This document shows positions 1-6,702 of a DNA stretch of 14,427 nt, piece after piece (position 1 is the first letter of the stretch; every line of letters starts with the position of its first letter). The stretch is from Acidimicrobiia bacterium (GTDB lineage: Bacteria > Actinomycetota > Acidimicrobiia > IMCC26256 > JAENVU01), in NCBI GenBank assembly GCA_017882945.1, contig JADGON010000035.1, positions 1-14,427 of the forward strand, written 5' to 3'. The notes under the pieces are model-generated. The model saw only the letters and a list, made by a program, of their open reading frames with translations. It was not told the origin of the DNA and ran no database searches. The position numbers were made by a program, and so were the translations under genes.

Positions 1-928
1 CCACCCGGATGCGGATCCGGTCGCCGAGCCGCTCGACGCTCTCGACCTTCCCGGCGCTCACGTTGCGCGGGCTCCCTTCGGGTGGATGCCGGTGCACCGC
101 GACCGCGCGAGGGTGGATCACCGCGAGCACATCCCCGGTCCCGGCGTCGGGCACGACGATCGTCGCGCCGCTCGGGAGCTCCACGGATTCACCGCGCGCG
201 GTGCCGGCCAGCAGATTCACACCCACGAGCTCCGCGATGTAGCGGGAACGGGGTCGGGCCGAGACGTCGGCGAACGAACCCGTCTGGACCACCCGGCCGC
301 CCTCGAGGATGACGAGCCGATCCGCCAACGCTGCGGCATCGAGGGGATCGTGAGTGACGAGGAGCCGGACGCCCGGGAACGACGAGAGGTACGCGCGGAG
401 CTCGCGCCGAACCGCGCCCCGTGCACTCTGGTCGAGCGCGGCGAGAGGTTCGTCGAGGAGCAGGAGCCGCGGTTCCGTCGCCATCGCTCGCGCCAGAGCC
501 ACGCGCTGAGCCTGACCGCCTGAGAGCTCTCTCGGTCGCACTCCGGCGCGCTCGGCGAGCCCGACCCGCTCGAGCGATGCTGCCGCGGCACCGCGTGCGG
601 TGCGGCGGCTCACCCCTCGACTCCGGAGGCCGAACGCGACGTTCTCGAGCACGGAGAGGTGTGGGAAGAGCAGGTAGTCCTGGAAGACGACGCCGATCGA
701 CCGGCGTTCCGGCTGGACGAAGGTGCGGTCCCCATCGTCGAAGACGACGTCGTCAAGCTCGATGCGCCCACGGTCGAGCGCGACGAGCCCGGCCAGCGCG
801 CGCAGCAGCGTCGTCTTCCCGGCTCCATTCGGTCCGAGAATCGCGACCGTCTCCCCGACGTCCGCGGTGATCTCCGCGTCGAGCTCCAGCGTGCCGAGCT
901 GCAGCGCGACCCGCGCGACCAGGCTCAT
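1..928 (-). CDS. modC: Molybdate ABC transporter ATP-binding protein ModC (3' end cut by window)
   Basis: This is the cytoplasmic ATPase that powers molybdate import through the ModB channel. About 309 codons are visible and the C-terminus lies beyond the left edge. In order I see the Walker A motif GPNGAGKT (residues 32-39), the Q-loop Gln at 83, the ABC signature LSGGQ (134-138), Walker B LLLLDEP (154-160) and the switch His at 192. From about residue 235 a TOBE-like region follows, as expected for ModC, where it may bind molybdate. The ATG at 928 overlaps the modB stop as ATGA (928-925), so translation is probably coupled. The molybdate assignment rests on the operon: a ModA-type binding protein and a Mop-domain regulator are encoded just upstream. 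Tungstate or a related oxyanion cannot be excluded. Confidence 0.93.
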   Translation of the reverse strand, partial: MSLVARVALQLGTLELDAEITADVGETVAILGPNGAGKTTLLRALAGLVALDRGRIELDDVVFDDGDRTFVQPERRSIGVVFQDYLLFPHLSVLENVAFGLRSRGVSRRTARGAAAASLERVGLAERAGVRPRELSGGQAQRVALARAMATEPRLLLLDEPLAALDQSARGAVRRELRAYLSSFPGVRLLVTHDPLDAAALADRLVILEGGRVVQTGSFADVSARPRSRYIAELVGVNLLAGTARGESVELPSGATIVVPDAGTGDVLAVIHPRAVAVHRHPPEGSPRNVSAGKVESVERLGDRIRIRV

Positions 929-1716
929 CCGACCCCGAGCCACCGCTCGCGCAACAGCGCGAGCACGGCCACGCAGACTGCGAGCAGTACGACGCTGAGA
1001 CCGATCGCGATGTCCGGCTTGGACTGGAGCAGCAGGTAGACGGCGAGCGGCGTGGTCTGGGTGCGGCCCTGGATGTTGCCGGCGAAGGTAATGGTTGCCC
1101 CGAACTCGCCGAGCGCCCTGGCCCACGCCAGCGCCGCGCCCGCAATGAGGCCGGGAAGGATCATCGGCAGGGTGACGCGGCGAGCGACGGTGAGCGGACG
1201 AGCCCCAAGCGTCGCGGCCGCGTCCTCGTAGCGCCGATCCATCGACCGCAACGCGGCTTCCACGGTGATGACGAGGAAGGGCATCGCGACGAACGTCTCG
1301 GCCATGACCACGGCGGCAGTCGAGTACGTGACCTGGATGCCGAACCAGTCGTACAGGTACTGCCCGACGATTCCCTTCAAGCCGAATGCATAGAACAGCC
1401 CGACGCCGCCGACGACCGGTGGGACCACCAACGGCAGCAAGACCAGTGCCCGCACGATCGAACGGCCGGGGAAGCTGACCCGGGCCAGCACCCAGGCGAG
1501 TGGGACGCCGAACGCCACCGAGAGTGCGGTCGCCCAGAGTGAGCAGATCACCGAGAGCCGCAGTGCCGCGGTGGCTTCGGGCGTCCCGAGGTCGGTCCAG
1601 AGGTTGCCCCACGGCACCTGCTGTACCAGCCCGACGAGCGGGATCGCGATGAATGCGAACCCGATGAGCGCGACGAGCACCACCAACCACGGCACTCGCC
1701 GCCCGCGTCGACTCAC
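925..1716 (-). CDS. modB: Molybdate ABC transporter permease ModB
   Basis: The 263-residue protein is a polytopic inner-membrane permease forming the molybdate channel. An N-terminal hydrophobic helix (about residues 10-30) is followed by further membrane segments near 50-75, 88-112, 132-152, 187-205 and 238-256. The cytoplasmic EAA loop that docks on ModC is visible as EDAAATLGARPLTVARRVTLP (about 164-184, with the conserved Gly at 171), and the family motif GEFGATITFAGN lies at about 203-214. Length is normal for ModB. The ATG at 1716 overlaps the modA stop (ATGA, 1716-1713) and the stop overlaps the modC start, so the three genes form one translationally coupled unit. Confidence 0.95.
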   Translation of the reverse strand: MSRRGRRVPWLVVLVALIGFAFIAIPLVGLVQQVPWGNLWTDLGTPEATAALRLSVICSLWATALSVAFGVPLAWVLARVSFPGRSIVRALVLLPLVVPPVVGGVGLFYAFGLKGIVGQYLYDWFGIQVTYSTAAVVMAETFVAMPFLVITVEAALRSMDRRYEDAAATLGARPLTVARRVTLPMILPGLIAGAALAWARALGEFGATITFAGNIQGRTQTTPLAVYLLLQSKPDIAIGLSVVLLAVCVAVLALLRERWLGVG

Positions 1717-2528
1717 GACGGTGGGAGGAATCCGAAGGACTTCAGCGTCGCCTGGCCTGCAGGCGACATGACGTAGTCGATGAACGCCCGGGACGTCGCC
1801 TGGTTGGCGCTCGACGTCAGCGTCGCGATCGGATACGTCGCGATCGCGTTCTGAGCGTCCGGAATCATCACGGCCGTGACCGCGGCGCCGGCGGTCTTCG
1901 CGTCGGTGACATACACGATCGCTGCATCCGCGTCGCCGGTCGTCACTGCCCCAAGCGTTCCCTTCACATCCACTCCACGCGTGACCTTGGTCTCAGGAAT
2001 CGCGACCCCGGCCGTCTGCAGGATCTGAGCCGCGTACTGGCCGCAGGGAACCGTCAGGCCACAGAGCGAGACGATGTCCGCCTTCGCGAGATCGGCCAAG
2101 GTCTTGATGTGCTTGGGATTCCCGGGCTTCGTGACGATGACCAGCTTGTTCTTCGCGAAGACGACCGGTTGGCCGTCGATCACGTTCGCGCTCACGAGCT
2201 TCTTCATGTTGTCTTCGTCGGCAGATGCGAACGTGTCGATGCCAACGCCGTTGGTCTGCTGGATCTGCATCGCGAGCGTGCCCGACGAACCGGGGTTGAA
2301 CGTGACCGACGCGTTCGGGTTGGCCCTCGTGAAGTCCGAGCCGATCTTCGCGAACGCCTCGGTCAAGGACGCCGCGTCGGACACCTTGATGCTCCCGGTG
2401 ACCTTGGCGACGGTCGTGGTCGTCGGCGCCGTGTTGGCGCTGCTGGACTTCGAGTCGCTGCCGCAACCGGCCGCGACAAGTCCGACGATCACGACGGCGG
2501 GGACCCAGAGCCTCATCGTCGTGCGCAC
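1713..2528 (-). CDS. modA: Molybdate-binding lipoprotein ModA
   Basis: This is the extracytoplasmic binding protein that captures molybdate and delivers it to ModBC. It has 271 residues. The N-terminus is a lipoprotein signal: a short basic start, a hydrophobic stretch and a lipobox-like VAAGC with the acylated Cys at residue 22, followed by a Ser/Thr-rich linker. The mature domain opens with the ModA-typical run SDAASLTEAFAKIGSDF and continues with NPGSSGTLAMQIQQ, whose Ser residues normally contact the oxyanion. I chose the GTG at 2528 because a strong GAGGGAGG ribosome site lies 8 nt upstream; an in-frame ATG at 2516 would still leave a workable signal peptide. The gene lies 25 nt after the regulator gene and overlaps modB by 4 nt. 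Confidence 0.94.
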   Translation of the reverse strand: MRTTMRLWVPAVVIVGLVAAGCGSDSKSSSANTAPTTTTVAKVTGSIKVSDAASLTEAFAKIGSDFTRANPNASVTFNPGSSGTLAMQIQQTNGVGIDTFASADEDNMKKLVSANVIDGQPVVFAKNKLVIVTKPGNPKHIKTLADLAKADIVSLCGLTVPCGQYAAQILQTAGVAIPETKVTRGVDVKGTLGAVTTGDADAAIVYVTDAKTAGAAVTAVMIPDAQNAIATYPIATLTSSANQATSRAFIDYVMSPAGQATLKSFGFLPPS

Positions 2529-2553
2529 GCGTGCTGCCTCCCTCGGCCGGCGG

Positions 2554-2952
2554 TCAAGCGACCGGCGGAACTTCGATGATCACGTTGGTGGCCTTCACGA
2601 CGGCGACCGCGAGGTCGCCGACGTCAACGCCGAGCTCGTCCGCGCCCTCGCGAGTGATGAGCGAGACGACCCGGTGCGGTCCGGCCTGGATCTCGACGAT
2701 CGCGGTGAGCTTGTCCCGCTCGATGCGCGTGACGAGGCCGACGAACCGGTTCCGGGCCGACTGCACCATGCCGTCGGGCTCGAAGGTCTTCGCGTGCTCG
2801 GTGAGGAAGCGCGCGAGGTCCTTGCCGTCGATCTGACGGTGCCCGCCGTCCGTCTTGATCGTCTTCAGCCGCCCCTCGTCGGCCCACCGCCGGACGGTGT
2901 CGGCGCTGACCCCCAACAGCTCCGCGGCCTGGCTCGGGCGAAAGAACGGCAT
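2554..2952 (-). CDS. Molybdate-responsive regulator: excisionase-type HTH fused to Mop/TOBE domain
   Basis: The 132-residue protein joins two domains. Residues 3-50 form a MerR/excisionase-type helix-turn-helix, seen as the typical run SQAAELLGVSADTVRRWADEG followed by the wing GGHRQIDGKDL. Residues about 65-131 form a molbindin (Mop/TOBE) domain, starting at the diagnostic SARNRF and ending near KATNVIIEVP. Mop domains bind molybdate, so the protein most likely senses molybdate and controls the modABC genes that follow it in the same direction. It is not ModE, which carries a LysR-like winged helix. The ATG at 2952 was chosen over an upstream in-frame start at 3057 because it begins exactly at the HTH and is the usual family length. 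Its ribosome site is weak. Role as activator or repressor is unknown. Confidence 0.88.
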   Translation of the reverse strand: MPFFRPSQAAELLGVSADTVRRWADEGRLKTIKTDGGHRQIDGKDLARFLTEHAKTFEPDGMVQSARNRFVGLVTRIERDKLTAIVEIQAGPHRVVSLITREGADELGVDVGDLAVAVVKATNVIIEVPPVA

Positions 2953-3081
2953 ATGCCCGAACCTATCGCCAGTTGGCCCTGATCTACCAGGGAGAGTGCT
3001 CAGATTCGCCGCAGATGTGGGGCTGTGTCCGGTGACAAACCCTGATATCCGGGCCACGAACGAGGGTGAGACCTCGCCGCG
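2953..3081 (-). promoter_or_regulatory. Upstream region of the regulator-modABC operon
   Basis: This 129-nt gap precedes the mod operon and should contain its promoter. Two copies of CCCTGAT (plus strand; ATCAGGG in the operon's direction) lie at 2977-2983 and 3040-3046, exactly 63 bp apart, about six helical turns. The proximal copy is part of a small inverted repeat, CCCTG with CAGGG, at 2977-2992. I cannot identify -35 and -10 boxes with confidence, and the link to the regulator is inference. Confidence 0.4.
3030..3044 (-). repeat. 15-bp inverted repeat, left copy
   Basis: CGGTGACAAACCCTG is the exact reverse complement of positions 3492-3506. The two copies face each other around 477 bp containing one small ORF and several hairpins. 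No clear target-site duplication is visible outside them (flanks gtgtc on the left, cacgc on the right). Confidence 0.75.
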
Positions 3082-3303
3082 CTAGCGGTCCTCGGGCCGG
3101 TCCTCGACACTGTGTTCCCGGCGCTTCTCCTTTCGATAGATCACGACGATCGGGATCACGCACGCTGGGATGATGACGAACGGGGTCAGCCCTGGCGAGA
3201 TACTGAATGTGCCGACGAGGAGGACCGCGAAGGCGCTGTAGGCCAGGAGAGAGACGAGCCCGCTGCGCCAGCCGCCCTGGACCGCCGACCAGAAGAAGAA
3301 CAC
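3082..3303 (-). CDS. Small predicted two-helix membrane protein, unknown function
   Basis: I do not recognise this 73-residue product. It has two hydrophobic segments (about residues 13-33 and 38-56) joined by a short Ser/Pro/Gly turn, then a very charged tail beginning RKEKRRE, which by the positive-inside rule should be cytoplasmic. The hydrophobic pattern and charged end look like a real small membrane protein rather than a random frame. Against it, the only in-frame start is a GTG at 3303 with no well-spaced ribosome site, and the ORF lies inside the inverted-repeat-bounded segment. It ends 129 nt before the mod regulator and reads in the same direction. Confidence 0.5.
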   Translation of the reverse strand: MFFFWSAVQGGWRSGLVSLLAYSAFAVLLVGTFSISPGLTPFVIIPACVIPIVVIYRKEKRREHSVEDRPEDR

Positions 3304-3356
3304 CCCTGCATTGTGGCCGTACCGCCCCCGTTCATGCGCGGTTCCACGCGCGTCGA

Positions 3357-3389
3357 GGCCCCACTCCCGGGCAGGTGGGAGCGGGGCCT
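3357..3389. terminator. Strong GC-rich hairpin, possible terminator
   Basis: GGCCCC (3357-3362) pairs with GGGGCC (3383-3388) and CTCCC (3364-3368) with GGGAG (3377-3381), with one mismatch and an 8-nt loop; A3356 and T3389 add one more pair. It lies downstream of the minus-strand zinc-ribbon gene. No T-tract follows, so terminator function is inferred from position and stability. Confidence 0.5.
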
Positions 3390-3454
3390 GCGAGACGCTT
3401 GCCCGCCAAGATATCCACGCGACCTGAGCGCCAACTGAACGCCCAAGCGGAGTC

Positions 3455-3474
3455 CCCTGAGACCGCCCTCAGGG
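3455..3474. terminator. Hairpin CCCTGAG / CTCAGGG
   Basis: A perfect 7-bp inverted repeat with a 6-nt loop, 56 nt past the stop of the minus-strand zinc-ribbon gene. It is one of several stem-loops between 3357 and 3497 and may help terminate that transcript. An operator role is an alternative. Confidence 0.45.
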
Positions 3475-3481
3475 AATTCTG

Positions 3482-3497
3482 ACCCTGAGCCCAGGGT
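3482..3497. terminator. Hairpin ACCCTG / CAGGGT
   Basis: A 6-bp perfect inverted repeat with a 4-nt loop (AGCC), 33 nt past the zinc-ribbon stop on the minus strand. It overlaps the right copy of the 15-bp repeat. Tandem arrangement with the hairpin at 3455-3474 suggests a terminator region. Confidence 0.4.
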
Positions 3498-3506
3498 TTG
3501 TCACCG
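3492..3506 (+). repeat. 15-bp inverted repeat, right copy
   Basis: CAGGGTTTGTCACCG, the exact reverse complement of 3030-3044. It lies 23 nt from the 3' end of the zinc-ribbon gene. Identity stops at both ends of the 15 bp. Confidence 0.75.
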
Positions 3507-3529
3507 CACGCAACCCCGCAGCTGCAGGA

Positions 3530-3754
3530 TCAACCTGGGTTCGCGGGTTGGGCTTCGACGGGTTCGCGGATCTGGAGCAGGACGCCGTTCGGGTCTTGCT
3601 CCCAGGCGGAGCCGCACTTCGGGCAGGTCAGGAACAGCGCCGGGTAGGGACTGTTGGTCATCCGCTCGGTATCGGCCGTCCGGCGAGGGTCGTGCTCGGT
3701 CGACGCGACGGCAACCAACGTGGTGCCGCAGTGTCCACAGTCGAACTGCACCAT
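3530..3754 (-). CDS. Small zinc-ribbon protein
   Basis: The 74-residue product has two knuckles, CGHC (Cys 6 and 9) and CPKC (Cys 44 and 47), spaced as in a single zinc ribbon with a long loop between them. Nothing else identifies a partner or reaction; such proteins are usually annotated as hypothetical. I chose the ATG at 3754 because a purine-rich GGGGGAGAGG lies just upstream and the protein then begins directly at the first knuckle. Longer readings from 3817 or 3943 would run into or past the start of the divergent pirin gene and add low-complexity residues. Confidence 0.75.
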   Translation of the reverse strand: MVQFDCGHCGTTLVAVASTEHDPRRTADTERMTNSPYPALFLTCPKCGSAWEQDPNGVLLQIREPVEAQPANPG

Positions 3755-3890
3755 CGGATGAGCCTCTCCCCCACCCGGGTGAGGCTCCGAGGGTACCGCT
3801 GTTCTGACCTCGCTCATGACGGGCGATCCATGCGGAGCATGCGGTGGCAGCATGGGGTTGCAGGATCGGACCCCATCCTCGGGAGCAGCT
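3755..3890. promoter_or_regulatory. Divergent intergenic region between zinc-ribbon and pirin genes
   Basis: About 136 nt separate the preferred starts of the two divergent genes and must hold promoters for both. Motifs CACCCGGGTGAGG near 3771-3783 contain the palindrome CACCCGGGTG (3772-3781), a possible operator. No -10/-35 elements are convincing. Confidence 0.35.
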
Positions 3891-4598
3891 TTGGGCACCA
3901 CGATCGACATTCGCCGAGCCGCCGACCGGTTCCACACCCGCATCGACTGGCTGGACTCGTGGCACTCGTTCAGCTTCAGCCACCACTACGACCCCGCCAA
4001 CGTGAACCATGGGCTGCTGCTCGTGCACAACGACGACACCGTCGAGGCCGGGAGCGGTTTCCCCAATCACTCCCACCGCGACATGGAGATCGTCACCTGG
4101 GTGCTCGAGGGTGAGCTGCGTCACCGGGACTCCGCCGGCAACGACGCGGTCATCTACCCCGGGCTCGCACAACGCATGAGCGCAGGCACTGGCATCACAC
4201 ATTCGGAGTTCAACGCCAGCCGCGCGGAGCGCGTGCACTTCCTCCAGATGTGGGTGCCCCCGGATGTCCAGGGCGTGACGCCCGGGTACCAGGAGGTCGA
4301 AGTCAACGAGCAGCTCGCCACAGGAGCGCTGGTGAAGGTCGCGGGCCCCGGTGATGACGCCGCGCTGCACCTCCACCAGGCGGGCGCGGAGCTCTGGATC
4401 GCACAAGCCCCGGCTCGAGCAACCCTGACCGTGCCGGATGCGCCGCACGTGCACGTGTTCGTCGCGCGCGGCGACGCGACGCTCGACACCCGCGAGGCGC
4501 TCGCCACCGGCGACGCGGCCCGGCTCACCGATGCCGGCACCCGGCGGCTCGACACCGGAGCCGACGGTGCCGAGATCGTCATCTGGGCGACCGCGTGA
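3891..4598 (+). CDS. Pirin family protein (YhhW-like, quercetinase type)
   Basis: A bicupin of the pirin family. The N-terminal cupin carries the metal site HSHRDME with His 60 and His 62, then His 104 and Glu 106 in THSEFN, the same 2-His plus His/Glu pattern and spacing as E. coli YhhW, a quercetin 2,3-dioxygenase. Signature runs GLLLVHNDD, GFPNHSHRDMEIVTWVLEG and YPGLAQRMSAGTG are intact. I use the TTG at 3891 because GGGAG lies 5 nt upstream and the resulting 235 residues match the family length. ATG starts at 3852 or 3816 are possible and would add 13 or 25 residues. The stop overlaps the next start (GTGA), so it is coupled to the dioxygenase gene. The true substrate is not established; pirins also act as redox or regulatory proteins. 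Confidence 0.9.
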   Translation: MGTTIDIRRAADRFHTRIDWLDSWHSFSFSHHYDPANVNHGLLLVHNDDTVEAGSGFPNHSHRDMEIVTWVLEGELRHRDSAGNDAVIYPGLAQRMSAGTGITHSEFNASRAERVHFLQMWVPPDVQGVTPGYQEVEVNEQLATGALVKVAGPGDDAALHLHQAGAELWIAQAPARATLTVPDAPHVHVFVARGDATLDTREALATGDAARLTDAGTRRLDTGADGAEIVIWATA

Positions 4599-5377
4599 CC
4601 AAGAGTCGCATGCCGGCCGTGTTCCTCGGTCACGGCAACCCGATGAACGCGCTCGACCACAACCAGTACACCGAAGCGTGGCAGAACCTCGCCGCGGAGC
4701 TCCCTCGACCACGGGCGATCCTGGCCGTCTCGGCGCACTGGTACGTGCCGGGCGGTCGCGTCACTGCGAACGAGCAGCCGCGCACGATCCACGACTTCGG
4801 CGGCTTCCCACAAGAGCTCTTCGAAGTCCAGTACCCCGCGCCCGGTTCGCCCGAGCTCGCGGCGCGCACGCGCGAGCTCCTCGATCCCGTCGACATCGCG
4901 ATGGACGACGGCTGGGGTCTCGACCACGGCACCTGGTCGATCCTGGTGCACCTCTACCCGGGTGCGGACGTGCCGGTCGTCCAGCTCGGCATCGACGAGA
5001 CCCTGACCGCGGAGCAGCACTACGAGCTCGGCGCACGACTCCAACCGCTGCGCGACGAGGGCGTGCTGATCCTCGGCTCCGGCAACATCGTGCACAACCT
5101 GCACACCTACTCGTGGGCGCGGCACCCGATCGAGCCCTACGACTGGGCGGTCCGGTTCGAGTCCTCGGTCCGTGAGCTCGTCGATGCCAACGACCCCGGA
5201 CCTGTCGTACGGTACGAGACGGATCTCCCGGACGGTGAGCTGTCGGCTCCCACGCCCGATCACTTCCTGCCGTTCCTCTACACCCTCGCCCAACGTCGCG
5301 AAGACGACGCGGTGGCGTGGAAGGCCGGCGGATTCGACGGAGGCTCGGTGTCGATGCTCGCGCTACGAGTCGGCTGA
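4595..5377 (+). CDS. DODA-type extradiol ring-opening dioxygenase (YgiD family)
   Basis: The 260-residue protein belongs to the LigB/DODA class III extradiol dioxygenases, which cleave catecholic rings such as L-DOPA using a metal centre. It opens with PAVFLGHGNPM (His 13) and then has SAHW (His 48), GSGNIVHNL (His 167) and TPDHFLPFLY (His 223), matching the family's metal-ligand and active-site histidines. The run WGLDHGTWSIL and a length near 260 are also typical of YgiD/4,5-DOPA dioxygenase. The start is a GTG overlapping the pirin stop by 4 nt; an ATG 15 nt downstream would also work. Cotranscription with a quercetinase-like pirin suggests joint action on phenolic compounds, which is inference. 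Confidence 0.93.
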   Translation: MTKSRMPAVFLGHGNPMNALDHNQYTEAWQNLAAELPRPRAILAVSAHWYVPGGRVTANEQPRTIHDFGGFPQELFEVQYPAPGSPELAARTRELLDPVDIAMDDGWGLDHGTWSILVHLYPGADVPVVQLGIDETLTAEQHYELGARLQPLRDEGVLILGSGNIVHNLHTYSWARHPIEPYDWAVRFESSVRELVDANDPGPVVRYETDLPDGELSAPTPDHFLPFLYTLAQRREDDAVAWKAGGFDGGSVSMLALRVG

Positions 5378-5407
5378 CAGCCACCACCCACGCGACGAAG
5401 GGAAGTC

Positions 5408-5659
5408 ATGAGCAGCGACCAGGACATCATCGGCCAGATCGACCAGCTCGTCGACGAGGAGCACGCGCTCGAGCAGCGTCACGATGGTGAGGTCGGCGGG
5501 CTGACCGACGCCGAGAAGGCGCGGCTGCGTGCTCTCGAAGTGCAGTTGGACCAGCTGTGGGACTTGCTGCGCCAGCGCCGCGCCCGCCGGAACGCGGGCA
5601 TGGACCCCGACGACGCGGCCGAGCGCGACCCGTCGACGGTCGAGGGCTACCGGCAGTAG
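5408..5659 (+). CDS. DUF2630 family protein
   Basis: An 83-residue acidic, helical protein matching the actinobacterial DUF2630 family: an N-terminal DIIGQIDQLVDEEHALE segment, then LTDAEKARLRALEVQLDQLWDLLRQRRARR and an acidic tail ending VEGYRQ. The heptad-like Leu spacing at about residues 32-58 suggests a coiled coil. Function is unknown. A clear GAAGGGAAG ribosome site precedes the ATG at 5408. It follows the dioxygenase gene by 30 nt in the same direction and may be part of that operon. Its stop is only 4 nt from the stop of the converging zinc-finger gene. Confidence 0.9.
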   Translation: MSSDQDIIGQIDQLVDEEHALEQRHDGEVGGLTDAEKARLRALEVQLDQLWDLLRQRRARRNAGMDPDDAAERDPSTVEGYRQ

Positions 5660-5663
5660 CTCT

Positions 5664-5957
5664 TCAGGGATGTGACGGCGACGGGGGCGCACCATCGAGC
5701 TCGAAGAACAGCTCGTCGGGATAGCACCACCACCAGTCCTCACCGGGCTCAAAGGACCGGATGATCGGATGGCCCGATTCGAGGTTGTGCTTCGTCGCGT
5801 GCCGATTCGGTGAGTTGTCGCAACACCCGACGTGACCGCAGCTCATGCAGAGCCGCAGGTGCACCCACTGGCCGCCGATGCGCAGGCAGTCCTCGCAGCC
5901 GGTGCTCGAAGGTTCGACTTCCGCGACGGTGTCCAGATGCGTGCACGTGTCCGCCAT
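5664..5957 (-). CDS. UBP-type zinc-finger protein
   Basis: A 97-residue protein consisting almost only of a UBP-type zinc finger (the ubiquitin-binding fold first defined in eukaryotic deubiquitinases). Ligand candidates occur in family order: CTH (Cys 5, His 7), CEDC (21, 24), CMSC (37, 40), GCC (45) with His 53, His 57 and His 63. The GHP and the terminal WWWCYPDELFFEL region are family-typical. Bacterial stand-alone members are common in actinobacteria and their partner is unknown. The ATG at 5957 is preferred over 5993 because GAGGAAG lies at a good distance upstream and the protein starts just before the first ligands. Confidence 0.88.
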   Translation of the reverse strand: MADTCTHLDTVAEVEPSSTGCEDCLRIGGQWVHLRLCMSCGHVGCCDNSPNRHATKHNLESGHPIIRSFEPGEDWWWCYPDELFFELDGAPPSPSHP

Positions 5958-6009
5958 CTCCGACTTCCTCTCGTCGCCCGGCGCCCGGATCATCGACCCG
6001 AACCGAATC

Positions 6010-6702
6010 CTAAGGAGTCAGCTGCTTCGGCAACAGCTCCGAACGGAGCCGATCCTTCAGCTGCAGCGGCGATGACGGCGCCGGTATGACCCCGGTCGTC
6101 AGGCTGGGCCGCGGGATCGGTACCGGCAGCGTCGGCACCGTCGGAAGGTTCGGCGGAACCGCGACCGTCGACCGTGGGGTGATCGGAACCGTGGACGGAC
6201 TGGTGGTCGGGCGCGGAGCGGATGTGCGTGGGGTGGAGCCGGTTGTCGGTCGGGGATGCGGGTCGCGGTGGCCGCGTCCGGGCGCCCCGCCGTTGCCGGA
6301 TCCGGCATGAACGGCCGTGCCGCCGGGCAGGTGGATGCCGACGTGCGAGCCAAGATCGGCAGTTGTCCGTTGCACGGGAGCCGGGAGTGCGCCGGCAGTG
6401 GCGAGGCCCCCGAAGAGGACCGCGCCGGTCGCGAACACGGCGACCACCGGTCGGAGACCAACGCGCGGCTTGCGCTCGGGGAAGGTCGGCTTGGGCACCG
6501 GACCGGAGGCGGGACGCAGCTCGCGGCGACCGTCGAGCGTGGCGGCGAGCGTCGGGCGCGGAGCCGGCGCGGGCATCGCAGCGAACTCGGATCGCATGCC
6601 CGTGAGGAACGCATCGACGCCGTCGAGCGGGGAGCCTTCTGCCACCGGCGACCCGTCCATGACGGCCTCGGTGTCACGGCGACGCAGCAGGAGGTGCTTC
6701 AT
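6010..6702 (-). CDS. Single-pass membrane protein with Pro/Thr-rich tail, probable anti-sigma factor
   Basis: I do not recognise a named family. The 230-residue product has a cytoplasmic N-terminal part (1-82) containing a helical segment VDAFLTGMRSEF, a single membrane helix at about 83-106 (VVAVFATGAVLFGGLATAGA), then an extracellular region. Residues 135-205 are strongly Pro/Thr/Ser-rich and look like a wall-spanning stalk. The gene overlaps the ECF sigma gene by 4 nt (ATGA, 6702-6699) and has a strong GGAGG site 7 nt upstream. A membrane protein coupled directly behind an ECF sigma gene is usually its anti-sigma factor, so I infer that role. No zinc-binding anti-sigma HxxxCxxC motif is present. 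Confidence 0.8.
   Translation of the reverse strand: MKHLLLRRRDTEAVMDGSPVAEGSPLDGVDAFLTGMRSEFAAMPAPAPRPTLAATLDGRRELRPASGPVPKPTFPERKPRVGLRPVVAVFATGAVLFGGLATAGALPAPVQRTTADLGSHVGIHLPGGTAVHAGSGNGGAPGRGHRDPHPRPTTGSTPRTSAPRPTTSPSTVPITPRSTVAVPPNLPTVPTLPVPIPRPSLTTGVIPAPSSPLQLKDRLRSELLPKQLTP

Noticed and set aside
2551..2564. CGGTC/GACCG stem of 5 bp between the regulator and modA as an attenuator or terminator
   Set aside because: The stem is short, overlaps the regulator stop codon, and the genes are only 25 nt apart in one operon; chance in GC-rich DNA is enough.
2074..2982. 302-residue plus-strand open frame
   Set aside because: Antisense to modA and the Mop-domain regulator, both strongly supported.
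3501..4712. 403-residue open frame on the minus strand opposite the pirin gene
   Set aside because: It is antisense to the well-supported pirin gene and overlaps the zinc-ribbon gene. Its Arg/Gly/Val-rich sequence matches no family and is a by-product of high GC.
4154..5293. 379-residue minus-strand open frame
   Set aside because: Antisense to the pirin and dioxygenase genes, whose motifs are intact; composition is typical of a GC-driven shadow frame.
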